Numbered from the stretch's first letter, positions 8,089-17,076 are shown. The stretch is 64,000 bases of DNA from Paraburkholderia polaris (GCF_012927345.1 NZ_JABBGJ010000019.1:62001-126000), one strand, 5' to 3'. Translations and numbers: made by a program. Notes: generated from the sequence alone by a model not told the origin.

Positions 8089-9294
8089 TTAGATGATTTC
8101 CAGGTCGGCGCGCAGAGCGCCCGCCGCTTTCATGGCCTGCAGGATCGACATCAGATCCGCGGGCGTCGCACCCAGTGCGTTGAGCGCCTTCACCACTTCG
8201 GCGAGGTTGGCGCCGGCGGTCACCATCTTCAGTGCGCCGTTGTCCTGCTTCATCTGAATCTGCGACTGCTTGGCCGACACCGTCTGACCGTTCGAGAATG
8301 CGCCCGGCTGACTCACCACCGGCTGCGTATTGATCACCACCGACAGATTGCCGTGCGCCACCGCGCAGTTTTGCAGCGTGACCATCTGGTTCATCACGAT
8401 CGAGCCGGTGCGCGCGTTCAGGATCACCTTCGCGGCGGCTTGCGCCGGCTTGACGTCGAGGTTCTGCAATTGCGCCATGAAGGCGACCTGCTGCTCCGGG
8501 TCGGACGGCGCGCGCAGTTGAATCGTGCGGCCGTCGAGCGCCATGGCGGTGCCGCTGCCGAAAGCGTTGTTGACCGCTGACACCACGCGCTGCGTCGTGT
8601 CGTAGTCCATCTCGTTCAGGTCGAGTTGCATCGTGCCCGCTTGCGATACCGAGGTGGGCACCGCGCGTTCGACAATCGCACCGCCAGTGATGCGCCCCGC
8701 GGCCAGCGTATTCACCTGCACCTTGCTGCCGTTCGCACTCGCGCCGGCGCCGCCGACCGCGAGGTTGCCCTGGCCAAGCGCATACACCTGACCGTCGGCG
8801 CCCTTGAGCGGCGTAAGCAGCAACGTGCCGCCGCGCAGGCTCTTGGCGTTACCAAGCGAGGACACCGTCACGTCGATCGCTTCGCCGGGACGTGCAAACG
8901 GCGGCAACACCGCCGTCACCATCACCGCGGCGACGTTCTTCAACTGGATGTTCGACAGCGACGACTGCTGGTTGGTCGAGCCCGCCGCCTGGTTGTTGAT
9001 CGAGATGCCGAGGTTCGCCAGCATGTTGGCGAGTGTCTGCGTGGTGAACGGCGTCTGCGTGGTCTGGTCGCCCGTGCCGTCGAGACCGACAACGAGGCCG
9101 TAGCCGATCAACGGGTTGTCACGCACGCCCTGGATCTGCACGAGGTCCTTCAGACGCTCGGCGTGCGCGGGCGTGGCGGCCGGCAGCGCTGCGCAAGCGA
9201 GCGCGACGAAAGCGAGGACGCGGCCTGCCAGGCCAATGCGGCCGAACTGGGTAAGCTGCGCGACGCGGCCAAGGCGAAAGAAGACGGTACGCAT
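8089..9294 (-). CDS. flgI: FlgI, flagellar P-ring protein
   Basis: 401 residues from the ATG at 9294 (MRTVFFRLG); an ATG three codons upstream is less likely. A long signal peptide ends near TPAHA, followed by the P-ring signature ERLKDLVQIQGVRDNPLIGY and GLVVGLDGTGDQTTQTPFT. FlgI polymerises around the rod in the peptidoglycan layer after Sec export and needs FlgA. Spacing to flgH is 2 bases, indicating tight operon structure. Confidence 0.97.
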   Translation of the reverse strand: MRTVFFRLGRVAQLTQFGRIGLAGRVLAFVALACAALPAATPAHAERLKDLVQIQGVRDNPLIGYGLVVGLDGTGDQTTQTPFTTQTLANMLANLGISINNQAAGSTNQQSSLSNIQLKNVAAVMVTAVLPPFARPGEAIDVTVSSLGNAKSLRGGTLLLTPLKGADGQVYALGQGNLAVGGAGASANGSKVQVNTLAAGRITGGAIVERAVPTSVSQAGTMQLDLNEMDYDTTQRVVSAVNNAFGSGTAMALDGRTIQLRAPSDPEQQVAFMAQLQNLDVKPAQAAAKVILNARTGSIVMNQMVTLQNCAVAHGNLSVVINTQPVVSQPGAFSNGQTVSAKQSQIQMKQDNGALKMVTAGANLAEVVKALNALGATPADLMSILQAMKAAGALRADLEII

Positions 9295-9296
9295 GA

Positions 9297-9995
9297 TCAC
9301 CACGGCGACACGTTGAGGAAGAACCGCTGCAACCAGCCCATGTTCTCGGCTTCGTTGAGATAGCCCTTCGCGGAGTATTCGATTTTCGCGTCGGCCACCT
9401 GGGTCGAGTACACGGCATTCAGGTTGGAGATCGTGTTCGGATTCACCACGCCGGAGAAGCGCACGAACTCATCGCCCTGGTTGATCAGCATCTGCTTTTC
9501 GCCGCTCACCATCAGGTTGCCGTTCGGCAGCACGCCGGTCACCGTCACGGTGATGGTGCCGTTAAACGTATTGGATGCATTGGCTCCGCCGGTGCCGGCG
9601 AACACGTTCGAACCGTTGGCGCTCAGGTTGGTCTTGCCAAACAGTCCACCCAGGAAACCCGCCGTCGGAACGCTGAAGTTGGTCGTGCCCGAGCGATTCG
9701 CGTTGGCGCCCGACGACTTCGTCGCGTTGACGTTTTCCTGAATCACGATCGTCAGGATGTCGCCGACATTGCGCGGCCGCTGGTCTTCGAACAACGGCCG
9801 GCCCGCGTAACCCGGGTTGAAGATCGAGCCCGGCGACTGCGCTTGCGGCGGCATCGGCGGGACGGCCGTCATCGGCTGCTGGGTGATCGGCTGCTTTGGC
9901 ACGAGGCCGCAGCCACCCAGCGCCGCGAGCAGCGTGAGCTGCACGAGCGCCTGAGCGGTGCGCGAATGAACCGGATTACGAGTGAAGTGCGACAT
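9297..9995 (-). CDS. flgH: FlgH, flagellar L-ring lipoprotein
   Basis: 232 residues. A lipoprotein signal with lipobox LGGC (Cys29) is followed by the L-ring motifs GRPLFEDQRPRNVGDILTIV and SGEKQMLINQGDEFVRFSGV. FlgH forms the outer-membrane ring of the basal body. The C-terminal SAKGYLNEAENMGWLQRFFL is strongly conserved in the family. The 116-base gap to flgG contains a GC-rich hairpin. Confidence 0.97.
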   Translation of the reverse strand: MSHFTRNPVHSRTAQALVQLTLLAALGGCGLVPKQPITQQPMTAVPPMPPQAQSPGSIFNPGYAGRPLFEDQRPRNVGDILTIVIQENVNATKSSGANANRSGTTNFSVPTAGFLGGLFGKTNLSANGSNVFAGTGGANASNTFNGTITVTVTGVLPNGNLMVSGEKQMLINQGDEFVRFSGVVNPNTISNLNAVYSTQVADAKIEYSAKGYLNEAENMGWLQRFFLNVSPW

Positions 9996-10040
9996 CTTTG
10001 ATTACTGCCTTTCGAGAAAACGCCGGGCCGTCCCAAGTTT

Positions 10041-10062
10041 TCCGCCCCCTTCGGGGGGGTGG
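10041..10062 (-). repeat. GC hairpin in the flgG-flgH spacer
   Basis: CCCCC TTCG GGGGG-type inverted repeat. A similar one (TACCCCC/GGGGGTG) lies at 10922-10937 in the flgF-flgG spacer. Neither has a T run after it on the minus strand, so these look like mRNA-processing or stability hairpins, not stops. Confidence 0.45.
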
Positions 10063-10111
10063 CGCGAAGCGACAGGGTCGGGGGCGCTATTAATTCTCAG
10101 TCCCTGAAGTC

Positions 10112-10900
10112 TTAAACCTGCATCTGGCTGAGGGTCTGCAGCATCTGGTCGGACGTCGTCACGGCCTTGCTGTTGATTTCGTAAGCACGCTGCGTCTGGA
10201 TCATGTTCACCAGTTCCTGCACCACGTTCACGTTCGATGCTTCCACGTAACCCTGATTGAGCGTGCCGGCGCCGTTCAGGCCCGGTTGCGCGACGTTCGG
10301 TGCACCCGACGACGCGGTTTCCGCGAACAGGTTTTCACCCTTCGCATCCAGACCGGCCGGGTTGATGAAGGTGGCGATCTGCATCGAGCCGAGCTGCTGG
10401 CTGTTGGTCGAGCCGGCAACGGTGATCGACACCACGCCGTCGCTGCCGATGGTCATCGAGGTCGCGTTGTTCGGAATCGTGATCGCGGGAATCACCTGGT
10501 AGCCGCTTGACGTAACGAGCTGGCCTTGGGCGTTGGTCTGGAACGAACCGTCACGCGTGTAGGCGGTCGTGCCGTCGGGCATCTGCACCTGGAAAAAGCC
10601 TTGACCGTTGATGGCGACGTCTTTCGAGTTGCCGGTCTGCTGCAGGTTGCCCTGCGTGTAGAGACGTTCGGTCGCGACCTGTTGCACACCGGTGCCGAGC
10701 TGGATTCCGGACGGCAGTTCGGTGTTTTGCGTCGAGTTCGCACCCGGCTGGCGAATGGTCTGATACAGCAGATCCTCGAACACCGCGCGCGAGCCCTTGA
10801 AGCCGTTGGTGCTGACGTTCGCGAGGTTGTTCGAAATCACGTCCATCTGCGACTGTTGCGCATTCATGCCGGTAGCGGCGATGTAGAGCGAGCGATTCAC
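10112..10900 (-). CDS. flgG: FlgG, distal rod protein
   Basis: 262 residues from a GTG at 10900, chosen because AGGAGAAG lies just before it and the product then begins MNRSLYIAATGMNAQQSQ like known FlgG; upstream in-frame codons are spurious. NMIQTQRAYEINSKAV near the C-terminus is the rod/hook family signature. FlgG builds the distal rod through the P and L rings. It is the same length as E. coli FlgG (260). Confidence 0.97.
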   Translation of the reverse strand: MNRSLYIAATGMNAQQSQMDVISNNLANVSTNGFKGSRAVFEDLLYQTIRQPGANSTQNTELPSGIQLGTGVQQVATERLYTQGNLQQTGNSKDVAINGQGFFQVQMPDGTTAYTRDGSFQTNAQGQLVTSSGYQVIPAITIPNNATSMTIGSDGVVSITVAGSTNSQQLGSMQIATFINPAGLDAKGENLFAETASSGAPNVAQPGLNGAGTLNQGYVEASNVNVVQELVNMIQTQRAYEINSKAVTTSDQMLQTLSQMQV

Positions 10901-10943
10901 AATTCTTCTCCTTGTGCCGGGATACCCCCTCGGGGGTGCCCCG

Positions 10944-11702
10944 TTAGCTAAAGGTGAGCAGCTGGTTGGCGGACTGATCGTTCTTGTCCGCGCTTTCCAG
11001 CAGCTGGGTCTGCATCTGGAACTGGCGCGCATTGGTGATCATCGCGACCATCGCGCTGACCGGATTCACGTTGCTGCCTTCGAGCGAAGCCGGCGCCAGC
11101 GTGACGGCCGGATCGGCGTCGGCGTCGTTGCCGTCGGCGGTGCGAAAGAGGCCGTCGTCACCACGCGTCATGGTTTGCGGATCCGGATTCACCAGCTTCA
11201 GCTGATCGACCGTCACCACCGCGGTCGGCGGATCGCCTGGCGTCAGCGCGGACACCGTGCCGTCCTTGCCGATGGTGATTTCCGCGCCCGGCGGCACGGA
11301 CACCGGTCCGCCGTTGCCGACTACCGTCTGGTTCATGGCGTTCACCAGCTGGCCGTTCTCGTCGACGTGCAGATTGCCGGCGCGCGTGTAAGCCTCGTTG
11401 CCATCGGCGGTTTGCACCGTCAGCCAGCCCGGACCCTGAATCGCCACGTCGAGCGGATTGCCGGTCTGCTGGATCGGCCCCGGCGTATAGTCGGCGCCCG
11501 GCGTCGACGACAACACGAAGGTGCGCGTGGTGTCGTCGTTGATCGAACTGCCGTCGCCGAACCCCATCGGCACGGCGCGGAAAGTCGCAAGCTGCGCGCG
11601 AAAGCCGGTGGTCGAGGCGTTCGCCAGGTTGTTGGCAACGATAGCCTGCTGTTCGAGCGCTTGCGTGCTGCCCGACATCGCGGTGTAGATCAGCCGATCC
11701 AT
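10944..11702 (-). CDS. flgF: FlgF, proximal rod protein
   Basis: 252 residues. The N-terminal MDRLIYTAMSGSTQALEQQA with NNLANASTTGFRAQ is typical of FlgF, a proximal rod subunit. The middle has GWLTVQTADGNEAYTRAGN, common to FlgE/F/G, and the C-terminal segment MVAMITNARQFQMQTQLL is the conserved coiled-coil end. It lies 19 bases after flgE and 43 before flgG. Confidence 0.97.
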   Translation of the reverse strand: MDRLIYTAMSGSTQALEQQAIVANNLANASTTGFRAQLATFRAVPMGFGDGSSINDDTTRTFVLSSTPGADYTPGPIQQTGNPLDVAIQGPGWLTVQTADGNEAYTRAGNLHVDENGQLVNAMNQTVVGNGGPVSVPPGAEITIGKDGTVSALTPGDPPTAVVTVDQLKLVNPDPQTMTRGDDGLFRTADGNDADADPAVTLAPASLEGSNVNPVSAMVAMITNARQFQMQTQLLESADKNDQSANQLLTFS

Positions 11703-11721
11703 GATGGGAAGTCCCGGTCGC

Positions 11722-13257
11722 TTACAGGTTGATCAGGGTCTGGTCGACGGTCTGCTGGGTCTTGATCGTCTGCGCGTTCGCTTGATAGTTGCGCTGCGCG
11801 GTGATCAGGTTCACCAGTTCGCTCGTCAGGTCGACGTTCGAGTTTTCCAGCGCGCCGCCTTGCAGCACACCGTGGTTGGTCGAGCCCGGCGCCGAAATCT
11901 GCGCGACGCCCGATTGGGAGGTTTGCTGGAACTCGTTGTTGCCGAGGTCCACGAGACCGTTCTGGTTCGAGAAGTTCGCGAGCACGATCTGGCCGAGCGC
12001 AGCAGTTTGCTGGTTCGAGTAGTTGCCGGTCAGCGTGCCGTCGGCGCCGATCGTGAAGCTCGTCAGCGTGCCGGCTGCGTAGCCGTCGGGTTGCAGCGAG
12101 TTCACGCCGTCCTTGCCGCCGTACTGCGTCGTGCCGCCAATGTTCAGCGTGAGGTTCTGCGGCGTCGACGAACCGTCGGTGGTCGGAATGCCGAAGTTGA
12201 ACACGAACGGCGTGGCGGTGGCGACGAACGTGGCGGGCGTGGTGGCAGGGACGGCAGGCTGGGTCGTGCCGAGCAACGTGCCCGACGAATTGAAGTTCGC
12301 CTGGCCGACCAGGTTCGCCGTGCCGGTGGACGTTCCCGCATACACGTTCCACGTACCGGCCGAGGTCTTGGCAAAGTACATGTTGACGGTCTGCGAGCCG
12401 CCGAGCGAATCGTAGACCGTCGTGCTGGTCGAGTAGTTGTACGTCGACGAGCTGTTCTGGTTGAACGCGATGGCGGTCGGCCTGACGGTGTAGCTGTCAG
12501 TGCCGGCGGCGGCCGGCACGCCGTTGAAGGTAATGCTCTGGCCGTTGCCGAGCGTAATTGCCGTACCGGCGGTGTACGTGCCGCTGGTCGACGTACCGAG
12601 CGTGTTGTCGGTGACCGTGTACGTGGTCGCGGTGGGGAACGCGACAGTGTAGTTGTCGTTGTTCGTACCCGAAGCCGTATTCGTGATGGTCGCGCCGGTG
12701 GTGGAGAGCGTGCCCGTGCTGCTGACGGTCGCCACGGTCGGCGTGCCGAGCATCAACGGGTCCTGCGCGTTCAGGTTCAAACCGGCGGCGATGGTGGTGG
12801 TGGCTTGCGGCGCGATATTCGCGGTCGGCACGCTGATCGGCACGGTCTGCGCGGTGTTGATGACCCCCGAGCTGTTAGCGGCGTAGCCCATCAGTTGCAG
12901 GCCTTGCGCGTTGGTGACGTAGCCGTTCTTGTCGAGCTGGAACACGCCGTTGCGCGAGTACACCAGCGAGCCGTTGTTCGACATCTGGAAGAAGCCGTTG
13001 CCGTTGATCGCGACGTCGAGCGCCTGATTGGTGCTGGTGATCGTGCCCTGCGAGAACTGCTGCTGCACTTCGGACAGTTGGGTGCCGATGCCGACCTGGT
13101 TGTTCACCGCGGTCGCAACGGAATTGGCATACATGTCCGCGAACTGCGCCGCGCCGCTCTTGAAGCCGGTCGTATTCGCGTTAGCGATGTTGTTGCCGAT
13201 CACGTCGAGATCGCTCGACGCTGCCGACAAACCACTCAAACCTTGCTGGTAACCCAT
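11722..13257 (-). CDS. flgE: FlgE, flagellar hook protein
   Basis: 511 residues, longer than E. coli FlgE (402). N-terminal MGYQQGLSGLSAASSDLDVI with NNIANANTTGFKSG and C-terminal ELVNLITAQRNYQANAQTIK are the conserved rod/hook-type core, which assembles the hook. The extra length is a Thr/Ala/Gly-rich surface domain at about residues 140-330, as in other Burkholderiaceae hooks. It is co-directional with flgD, 49 bases upstream. Confidence 0.97.
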   Translation of the reverse strand: MGYQQGLSGLSAASSDLDVIGNNIANANTTGFKSGAAQFADMYANSVATAVNNQVGIGTQLSEVQQQFSQGTITSTNQALDVAINGNGFFQMSNNGSLVYSRNGVFQLDKNGYVTNAQGLQLMGYAANSSGVINTAQTVPISVPTANIAPQATTTIAAGLNLNAQDPLMLGTPTVATVSSTGTLSTTGATITNTASGTNNDNYTVAFPTATTYTVTDNTLGTSTSGTYTAGTAITLGNGQSITFNGVPAAAGTDSYTVRPTAIAFNQNSSSTYNYSTSTTVYDSLGGSQTVNMYFAKTSAGTWNVYAGTSTGTANLVGQANFNSSGTLLGTTQPAVPATTPATFVATATPFVFNFGIPTTDGSSTPQNLTLNIGGTTQYGGKDGVNSLQPDGYAAGTLTSFTIGADGTLTGNYSNQQTAALGQIVLANFSNQNGLVDLGNNEFQQTSQSGVAQISAPGSTNHGVLQGGALENSNVDLTSELVNLITAQRNYQANAQTIKTQQTVDQTLINL

Positions 13258-13306
13258 GACGGTCTCCGTATCTGGAAAGTCGTAACTGACTGAATCTGGA
13301 TCTGAA

Positions 13307-14032
13307 TCAGAGGATGGCGGCGACGCCGGTCAGCCCCACGGTCGTGCCGTTCGACAGCACGAGGCCCGGCGTACCGTTGCTCTGCGAGACGACGCTTTGC
13401 ACCGTCGCGCCCGTGAGCGTCGTGGCCGTAGCCTGCTGGCCGTTGATCGTGCCGACCGCGCTGATCGTGTAGGTGCCGTCGGGCAGCGTATTGCCGGCCG
13501 TGTCGGTCGGCGTCCAGCCCACCGGAATCGTGCCGGCCGACTGCTGGCCGAGGTCGATCGTGTTGACGATCGTGCCCGCCGAGTTCTTCACGACCACCTG
13601 CAGATCGCCCACCGAGTTGGCGAGCTGCACGCCGAACGAGCTGGCCTTGCCGCTCGCGACCTGCACCGAGCTGCCCGGCGCGAGCACGGTCGAGCCGATC
13701 AGCAGCGCGGCTTGCGACTGCTGGCCTGCCGACATCTGCGTGGCGAGCGAGCTGAGCGTCGTATTCAGCTGGCTGATGCCCGACACCGTGTTGATCTGCG
13801 CCAGCTGCGAGGTCATCTGCGAGCTGTCCATCGGATTGGTCGGATCCTGGTTCTTCAACTGCGCGACGAGCAGTTGCAGGAATGTGTTCTGCAGATCGGT
13901 CGCCGAGGTGCCCGTCGTGCTGCCAGTCGAACTGGTGGAACTGCTTGCGCTCGAGGCACTGTTCGTGCCGTTCATCGTATCGAGCAGCGTTTGCGACACG
14001 GTCGGGCCGTTGTTGCCGATGGTGGTGGTCAA
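13307..14032 (-). CDS. flgD: FlgD, hook-capping (hook assembly) protein
   Basis: 241 residues. The core motif LQNTFLQLLVAQLKNQDPTN with PMDSSQMTSQLAQINTVSGI is diagnostic of FlgD, which caps the growing hook. The C-terminal half has the FlgD Ig-like/Tudor region (IGSTVLAPGSSVQV, then WTPTDTAGNTLPDGTYTI). The first about 45 residues are Ser/Thr/Gly-rich. The ATG is 10 bases after flgC's stop. Confidence 0.97.
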   Translation of the reverse strand: MTTTIGNNGPTVSQTLLDTMNGTNSASSASSSTSSTGSTTGTSATDLQNTFLQLLVAQLKNQDPTNPMDSSQMTSQLAQINTVSGISQLNTTLSSLATQMSAGQQSQAALLIGSTVLAPGSSVQVASGKASSFGVQLANSVGDLQVVVKNSAGTIVNTIDLGQQSAGTIPVGWTPTDTAGNTLPDGTYTISAVGTINGQQATATTLTGATVQSVVSQSNGTPGLVLSNGTTVGLTGVAAIL

Positions 14033-14042
14033 GAAATTCTCC

Positions 14043-14468
14043 TCAGGTTCCGATCGTGAGCGTTTTCAGCATCAGTGCCTTGGCGGTGTTCAGGGTTTCG
14101 ACGTTGGCCTGGTACGAGCGTGAGGCCGAGATCATGTTGACCATTTCCTGCACCGGGTCGACGTTGGGCAGCGTGACGTAACCGTCCGAATTGGCCGCCG
14201 GGTTGCCGGGGTCGTAGGCGGTCTTCATCGGCGTCGGGTCGTCCACCACGCCGGTGACCTGCACGCCGCCGATCTGCTGGCCGGAGCCCGTGCGCGCGCC
14301 GCCGATCGGGCTGACCGCGAACACGACCTGCTTGGCCTTGTACGGCTGGCCGTCCGGGCCGGTCGTGCTGTCCGCGTTGGCGAGATTCGACGCCGTCACG
14401 TTGAGCCGCTGCGACTGCGCTGACATCGCGGAGCCTGCAACACCAAAAATGTTCATTAAAGATGGCAT
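14043..14468 (-). CDS. flgC: FlgC, proximal rod protein
   Basis: 141 residues, as in the family. MNIFGVAGSAMSAQSQRLNV with ASNLANADST at the N-terminus and VQEMVNMISASRSYQANVET at the C-terminus identify FlgC. The start at 14468 is preceded by GAGGAAAC; a second ATG four codons on (MNIFG) is possible. It is separated from flgB by 299 bases that contain the 49-bp tandem hairpin array, an unusual interruption of the flgBC pair. Confidence 0.96.
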   Translation of the reverse strand: MPSLMNIFGVAGSAMSAQSQRLNVTASNLANADSTTGPDGQPYKAKQVVFAVSPIGGARTGSGQQIGGVQVTGVVDDPTPMKTAYDPGNPAANSDGYVTLPNVDPVQEMVNMISASRSYQANVETLNTAKALMLKTLTIGT

Positions 14469-14487
14469 GTTTCCTCACCTCTTCTGT

Positions 14488-14683
14488 GTCGATCGGAGTT
14501 AGTGCTTTAGCGCTTACTCCGATCCCATGCACCGCTGTCGATAGGAGTTAGCGCTTTAGCGCTTACTCCTATCCCATGCAACGCGGTCGATCGGAGTTAG
14601 TGCTTCAGCGCTTACTCCGATCCCATGCACCGCTGTCGATAGGAGTTAGCGCTTCAGCACTTACTCTGGTCCCGTGCACCGCA
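14488..14683 (-). repeat. Four tandem 49-bp hairpin repeats between flgB and flgC
   Basis: Units start at 14488, 14537, 14586 and 14635, exactly 49 bases apart. Each has an inverted repeat with arms like GGAGTTAGCGC and GCGCTTACTCC around TTTA or TTCA. Units 1 and 3 read GATCGGAGT/ACTCCGATC while unit 2 reads GATAGGAGT/ACTCCTATC, so both arms changed together. Unit 4 is the most worn (ACTCTGGTC). The array lies within the flgBCD transcript. The form suggests a REP-like or RNA-hairpin element; no coding sequence is seen here. Confidence 0.9.
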
Positions 14684-14767
14684 GTTGCACGGTTCGACCC
14701 GGCTTCAAGTTAAATCCCGTAGCGATTGTTCCTGCGTACTGCTGTATCTTTTTGCGGTGCCTGTTAT

Positions 14768-15262
14768 TTACGAGCCCGACGTGATCGCCGAAAGCATCGT
14801 CTTGATCTGGTTCGACAGCACCGTCATGCCCGATTCGAAGTGCAACGAGTTGTCCGCGAACTGCACCCGCTCCGTGTCGATGTCGACCGTGTTGCCGTCG
14901 AGCGCCGGTTGCGCCGGAATGCGGTACTGCAGATTGCCGTAGTCGTCAGGCGTGCCGCCAGTCGGCGTCAGCGTCGCGTTGCCGGACATGTGGCCCGGCG
15001 CGGTCGACACCATCGACATGCCGCTCGTCACCCCTGCGGGCTGCGTCATCGCGAGCGTCGAGTTGTTCGAGGCGCCCGTGCCCGTACCACCGTCGGCCTT
15101 CTTCAGCGCGCCGGCCAGCGACGAAGCGAAGTCGACATCGCGCGCCTTGTACCCGGGGGTATCGGCGTTAGCGATATTCGACGACAACAGCTCCTGCCGG
15201 TAAGCGCGCACATCAAGCGCCTGACGGCCAAAGGCGAATTCGGCATCGAGTTTGTCCAGCAT
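14768..15262 (-). CDS. flgB: FlgB, proximal rod protein
   Basis: 164 residues from ATG 15262, chosen over the ORF's upstream ATG because GGAGATTTCT precedes it and the protein then begins MLDKLDAEFAFGRQALDV as in FlgB. The motif SSNIANADTPGYKARDVDFA is the rod protein signature. FlgB lies next to the MS ring in the rod. It starts the leftward flg operon and diverges from flgA; the 217-base gap must hold both promoters. No clear FlhDC box could be assigned by eye. Confidence 0.96.
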   Translation of the reverse strand: MLDKLDAEFAFGRQALDVRAYRQELLSSNIANADTPGYKARDVDFASSLAGALKKADGGTGTGASNNSTLAMTQPAGVTSGMSMVSTAPGHMSGNATLTPTGGTPDDYGNLQYRIPAQPALDGNTVDIDTERVQFADNSLHFESGMTVLSNQIKTMLSAITSGS

Positions 15263-15479
15263 AGAAATCTCCGGAGAACGTTCCCGAGGCTTCCCGTGCT
15301 TGCCTCGCATGAGACCTGCGTCGGCCGGGAAGACCTTTTTGCATGAAGTGCATCTTATGGGCCGAACGCAAGTGGCAATCGGACGAATAACCGGGAAAGG
15401 GGGCTTCTATTCAACGTTTGCGCAATGGGGGCGCTCACTAGAATGCAAGGCGTACCGATGCATTCGATGGAGAAACACG

Positions 15480-16919
15480 ATGGACCAGCCCACCTTCGAT
15501 CTGACGCACCGCGCAAGCTGCGTGGCGGCGCATCGCGTGGGTGCGGGCGCGGTCCGGCGTGCTTCGCGCGGGGCATCCCGTCTCCTGACTCGCCTCGTCG
15601 TGAACCTGGCGGTATGGGTCGCCGGTGGCATCGTGCTGCTGCCGGCCAATACTCAGGCTCAGCAGGCTCAGGACGCCGGTGGCCCCATCGTGATTCCTGG
15701 CCCGGGCGAAAAGAATCCTGCCGCCCTCGCCGATCTGGCCGCGCAGATGCAGGCAATGCCCGCGAAACGCACGGGGTCCGCGGCGACGCTCGCCGCCGCT
15801 ACCGCGCAGTCGTTGACGCCGGGTCCGGTCGCGCGCGACGCCGATCCATTCACGCGAGCCGCCAACGCGAGCGGCTCGATCGTCATTCCGGGCGCGGGCG
15901 AGCCGCCTGCCGCGCCGCAGATGATCCGTACCAGTTTCAGGCCCGACGCGAACGGGGTCGTGACGATTCCCGCGCCCGGGAACACCAATGCGGCGGCTAC
16001 AGCAGCGGCGAACGCGCCCAGCAGGGGTATCGAAAGCGCGCTCAATAACGCGCCGACCAGCGCGTCGTCCGCCACCTTCGACAGCCTCGCGTCGCGGGGC
16101 GAGCCGCCTCAGTTGGGCGCGAACGGCAAACCCGTCGTGACCCCCGCAGTCGCAGCGAAGCCGGCGCCGACACCCGCACCGATGCCGACACCGCCCGCCA
16201 CCATCGCCCGCACGCCGTCGATGCGCCAGGTGGCGCCGGCTGTCGCGCAACAGGATCTGCGTCCCGCAGTCGTGGCGCAGCCCGCGCCGCTCGCCGGCCA
16301 GCAAGACGCCGAGGCGATTCGCGGTGCCGCACTCGCCTTCTTGCAGCAGCAATCGGCAGGCTTGCCCGGCAAGGTTGAAATTATCGTCGCGCCGGCGTTT
16401 CCACGCGGGCTCGCGGCCTGCACGACGCTCGAGCCCTTCATGCCCAGCGGCGCGCGCCTGTGGGGTCGCATGACCGTCGGCGTGCGCTGCGCCGGCGAAC
16501 GGCCGTGGACCCTCTACCTGCAAGCGCGCATTTCACTGCGCGCCACCTACTATCTCGCCGCCCGCGCGATGGCGCCGGGCGAAGTGCTCACTGCCGCCGA
16601 CCTCGTCGCGCGCGACGGCGACCTGACCGGTTTGCCCCAGGCGATCGTCACGGACCCCTCGCAGGCAGTCGGCTCGGTGTCGCTCGTGCGCATCGCCGGC
16701 GGCATGCCGCTGCGCCGCGACATGCTGAAAAGCGCGTCGGCGGTGTCGATCGGGCAAACGGTGCGGGTCGTCGCAGCCGGCGAAGGTTTCGCGATTTCGG
16801 CCGAAGGCAGCGCGATGAACAACGCGTCGCCGGGCCAGCAGGTACGGGTGAAGACGGCCAACGGCCAGATCATCTCCGGCATCGTCAAGGACGGCTCGAC
16901 GGTGGAGATTCAGTTGTGA
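15480..16919 (+). CDS. flgA: FlgA, P-ring assembly chaperone with extended N-terminal region
   Basis: 479 residues from ATG 15480 (GGAGAA before it). The C-terminal about 150 residues are the FlgA/SAF domain: IVAPAFPRGLAACTTLEPFM, then ARAMAPGEVLTAADLVARDG and the final PGQQVRVKTANGQIISGIVK. FlgA is a periplasmic chaperone for FlgI. Residues about 33-60 form a signal segment ending ANTQA. Residues 65-345 are Ala/Pro-rich and hold three spaced copies of an IPGPG-type motif (about 69-77, 133-141, 160-168). E. coli FlgA has 219 residues, so more than half of this protein is extra. Confidence 0.93.
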   Translation: MDQPTFDLTHRASCVAAHRVGAGAVRRASRGASRLLTRLVVNLAVWVAGGIVLLPANTQAQQAQDAGGPIVIPGPGEKNPAALADLAAQMQAMPAKRTGSAATLAAATAQSLTPGPVARDADPFTRAANASGSIVIPGAGEPPAAPQMIRTSFRPDANGVVTIPAPGNTNAAATAAANAPSRGIESALNNAPTSASSATFDSLASRGEPPQLGANGKPVVTPAVAAKPAPTPAPMPTPPATIARTPSMRQVAPAVAQQDLRPAVVAQPAPLAGQQDAEAIRGAALAFLQQQSAGLPGKVEIIVAPAFPRGLAACTTLEPFMPSGARLWGRMTVGVRCAGERPWTLYLQARISLRATYYLAARAMAPGEVLTAADLVARDGDLTGLPQAIVTDPSQAVGSVSLVRIAGGMPLRRDMLKSASAVSIGQTVRVVAAGEGFAISAEGSAMNNASPGQQVRVKTANGQIISGIVKDGSTVEIQL

Positions 16920-16967
16920 AGCGGCGCGGCAGCATGCGCGTCGGTGTGGATTCAGACGCGACGGCCG

Positions 16968-17012
16968 GTGTAGCGGGTGCAGCGGGTGTAGCGGGTGCAG
17001 CGGGTGCAGCGG
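16968..17012 (+). repeat. Five 9-bp tandem repeats between flgA and flgM
   Basis: Five units of GTGTAGCGG or GTGCAGCGG in direct tandem, followed by a small CCCC-TCGT-GGGG hairpin at 17021-17032. Noncoding as far as can be seen, just upstream of the flgM promoter. Confidence 0.85.
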
Positions 17013-17076
17013 GTATTGAACCCCTCGTGGGGCCGGATCGCCTTGAAAGACAAGGCAAAACCTGGAGCGATTGCGC

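Noticed and set aside
11701..13293. Long plus-strand frame opposite flgE
   Set aside because: Arg-rich shadow of a GC-rich gene; flgE on the minus strand has full family motifs.
14488..14683. CRISPR-like array
   Set aside because: The whole 49-base unit repeats with no unique spacers, and each unit is itself a hairpin; no cas gene is nearby.
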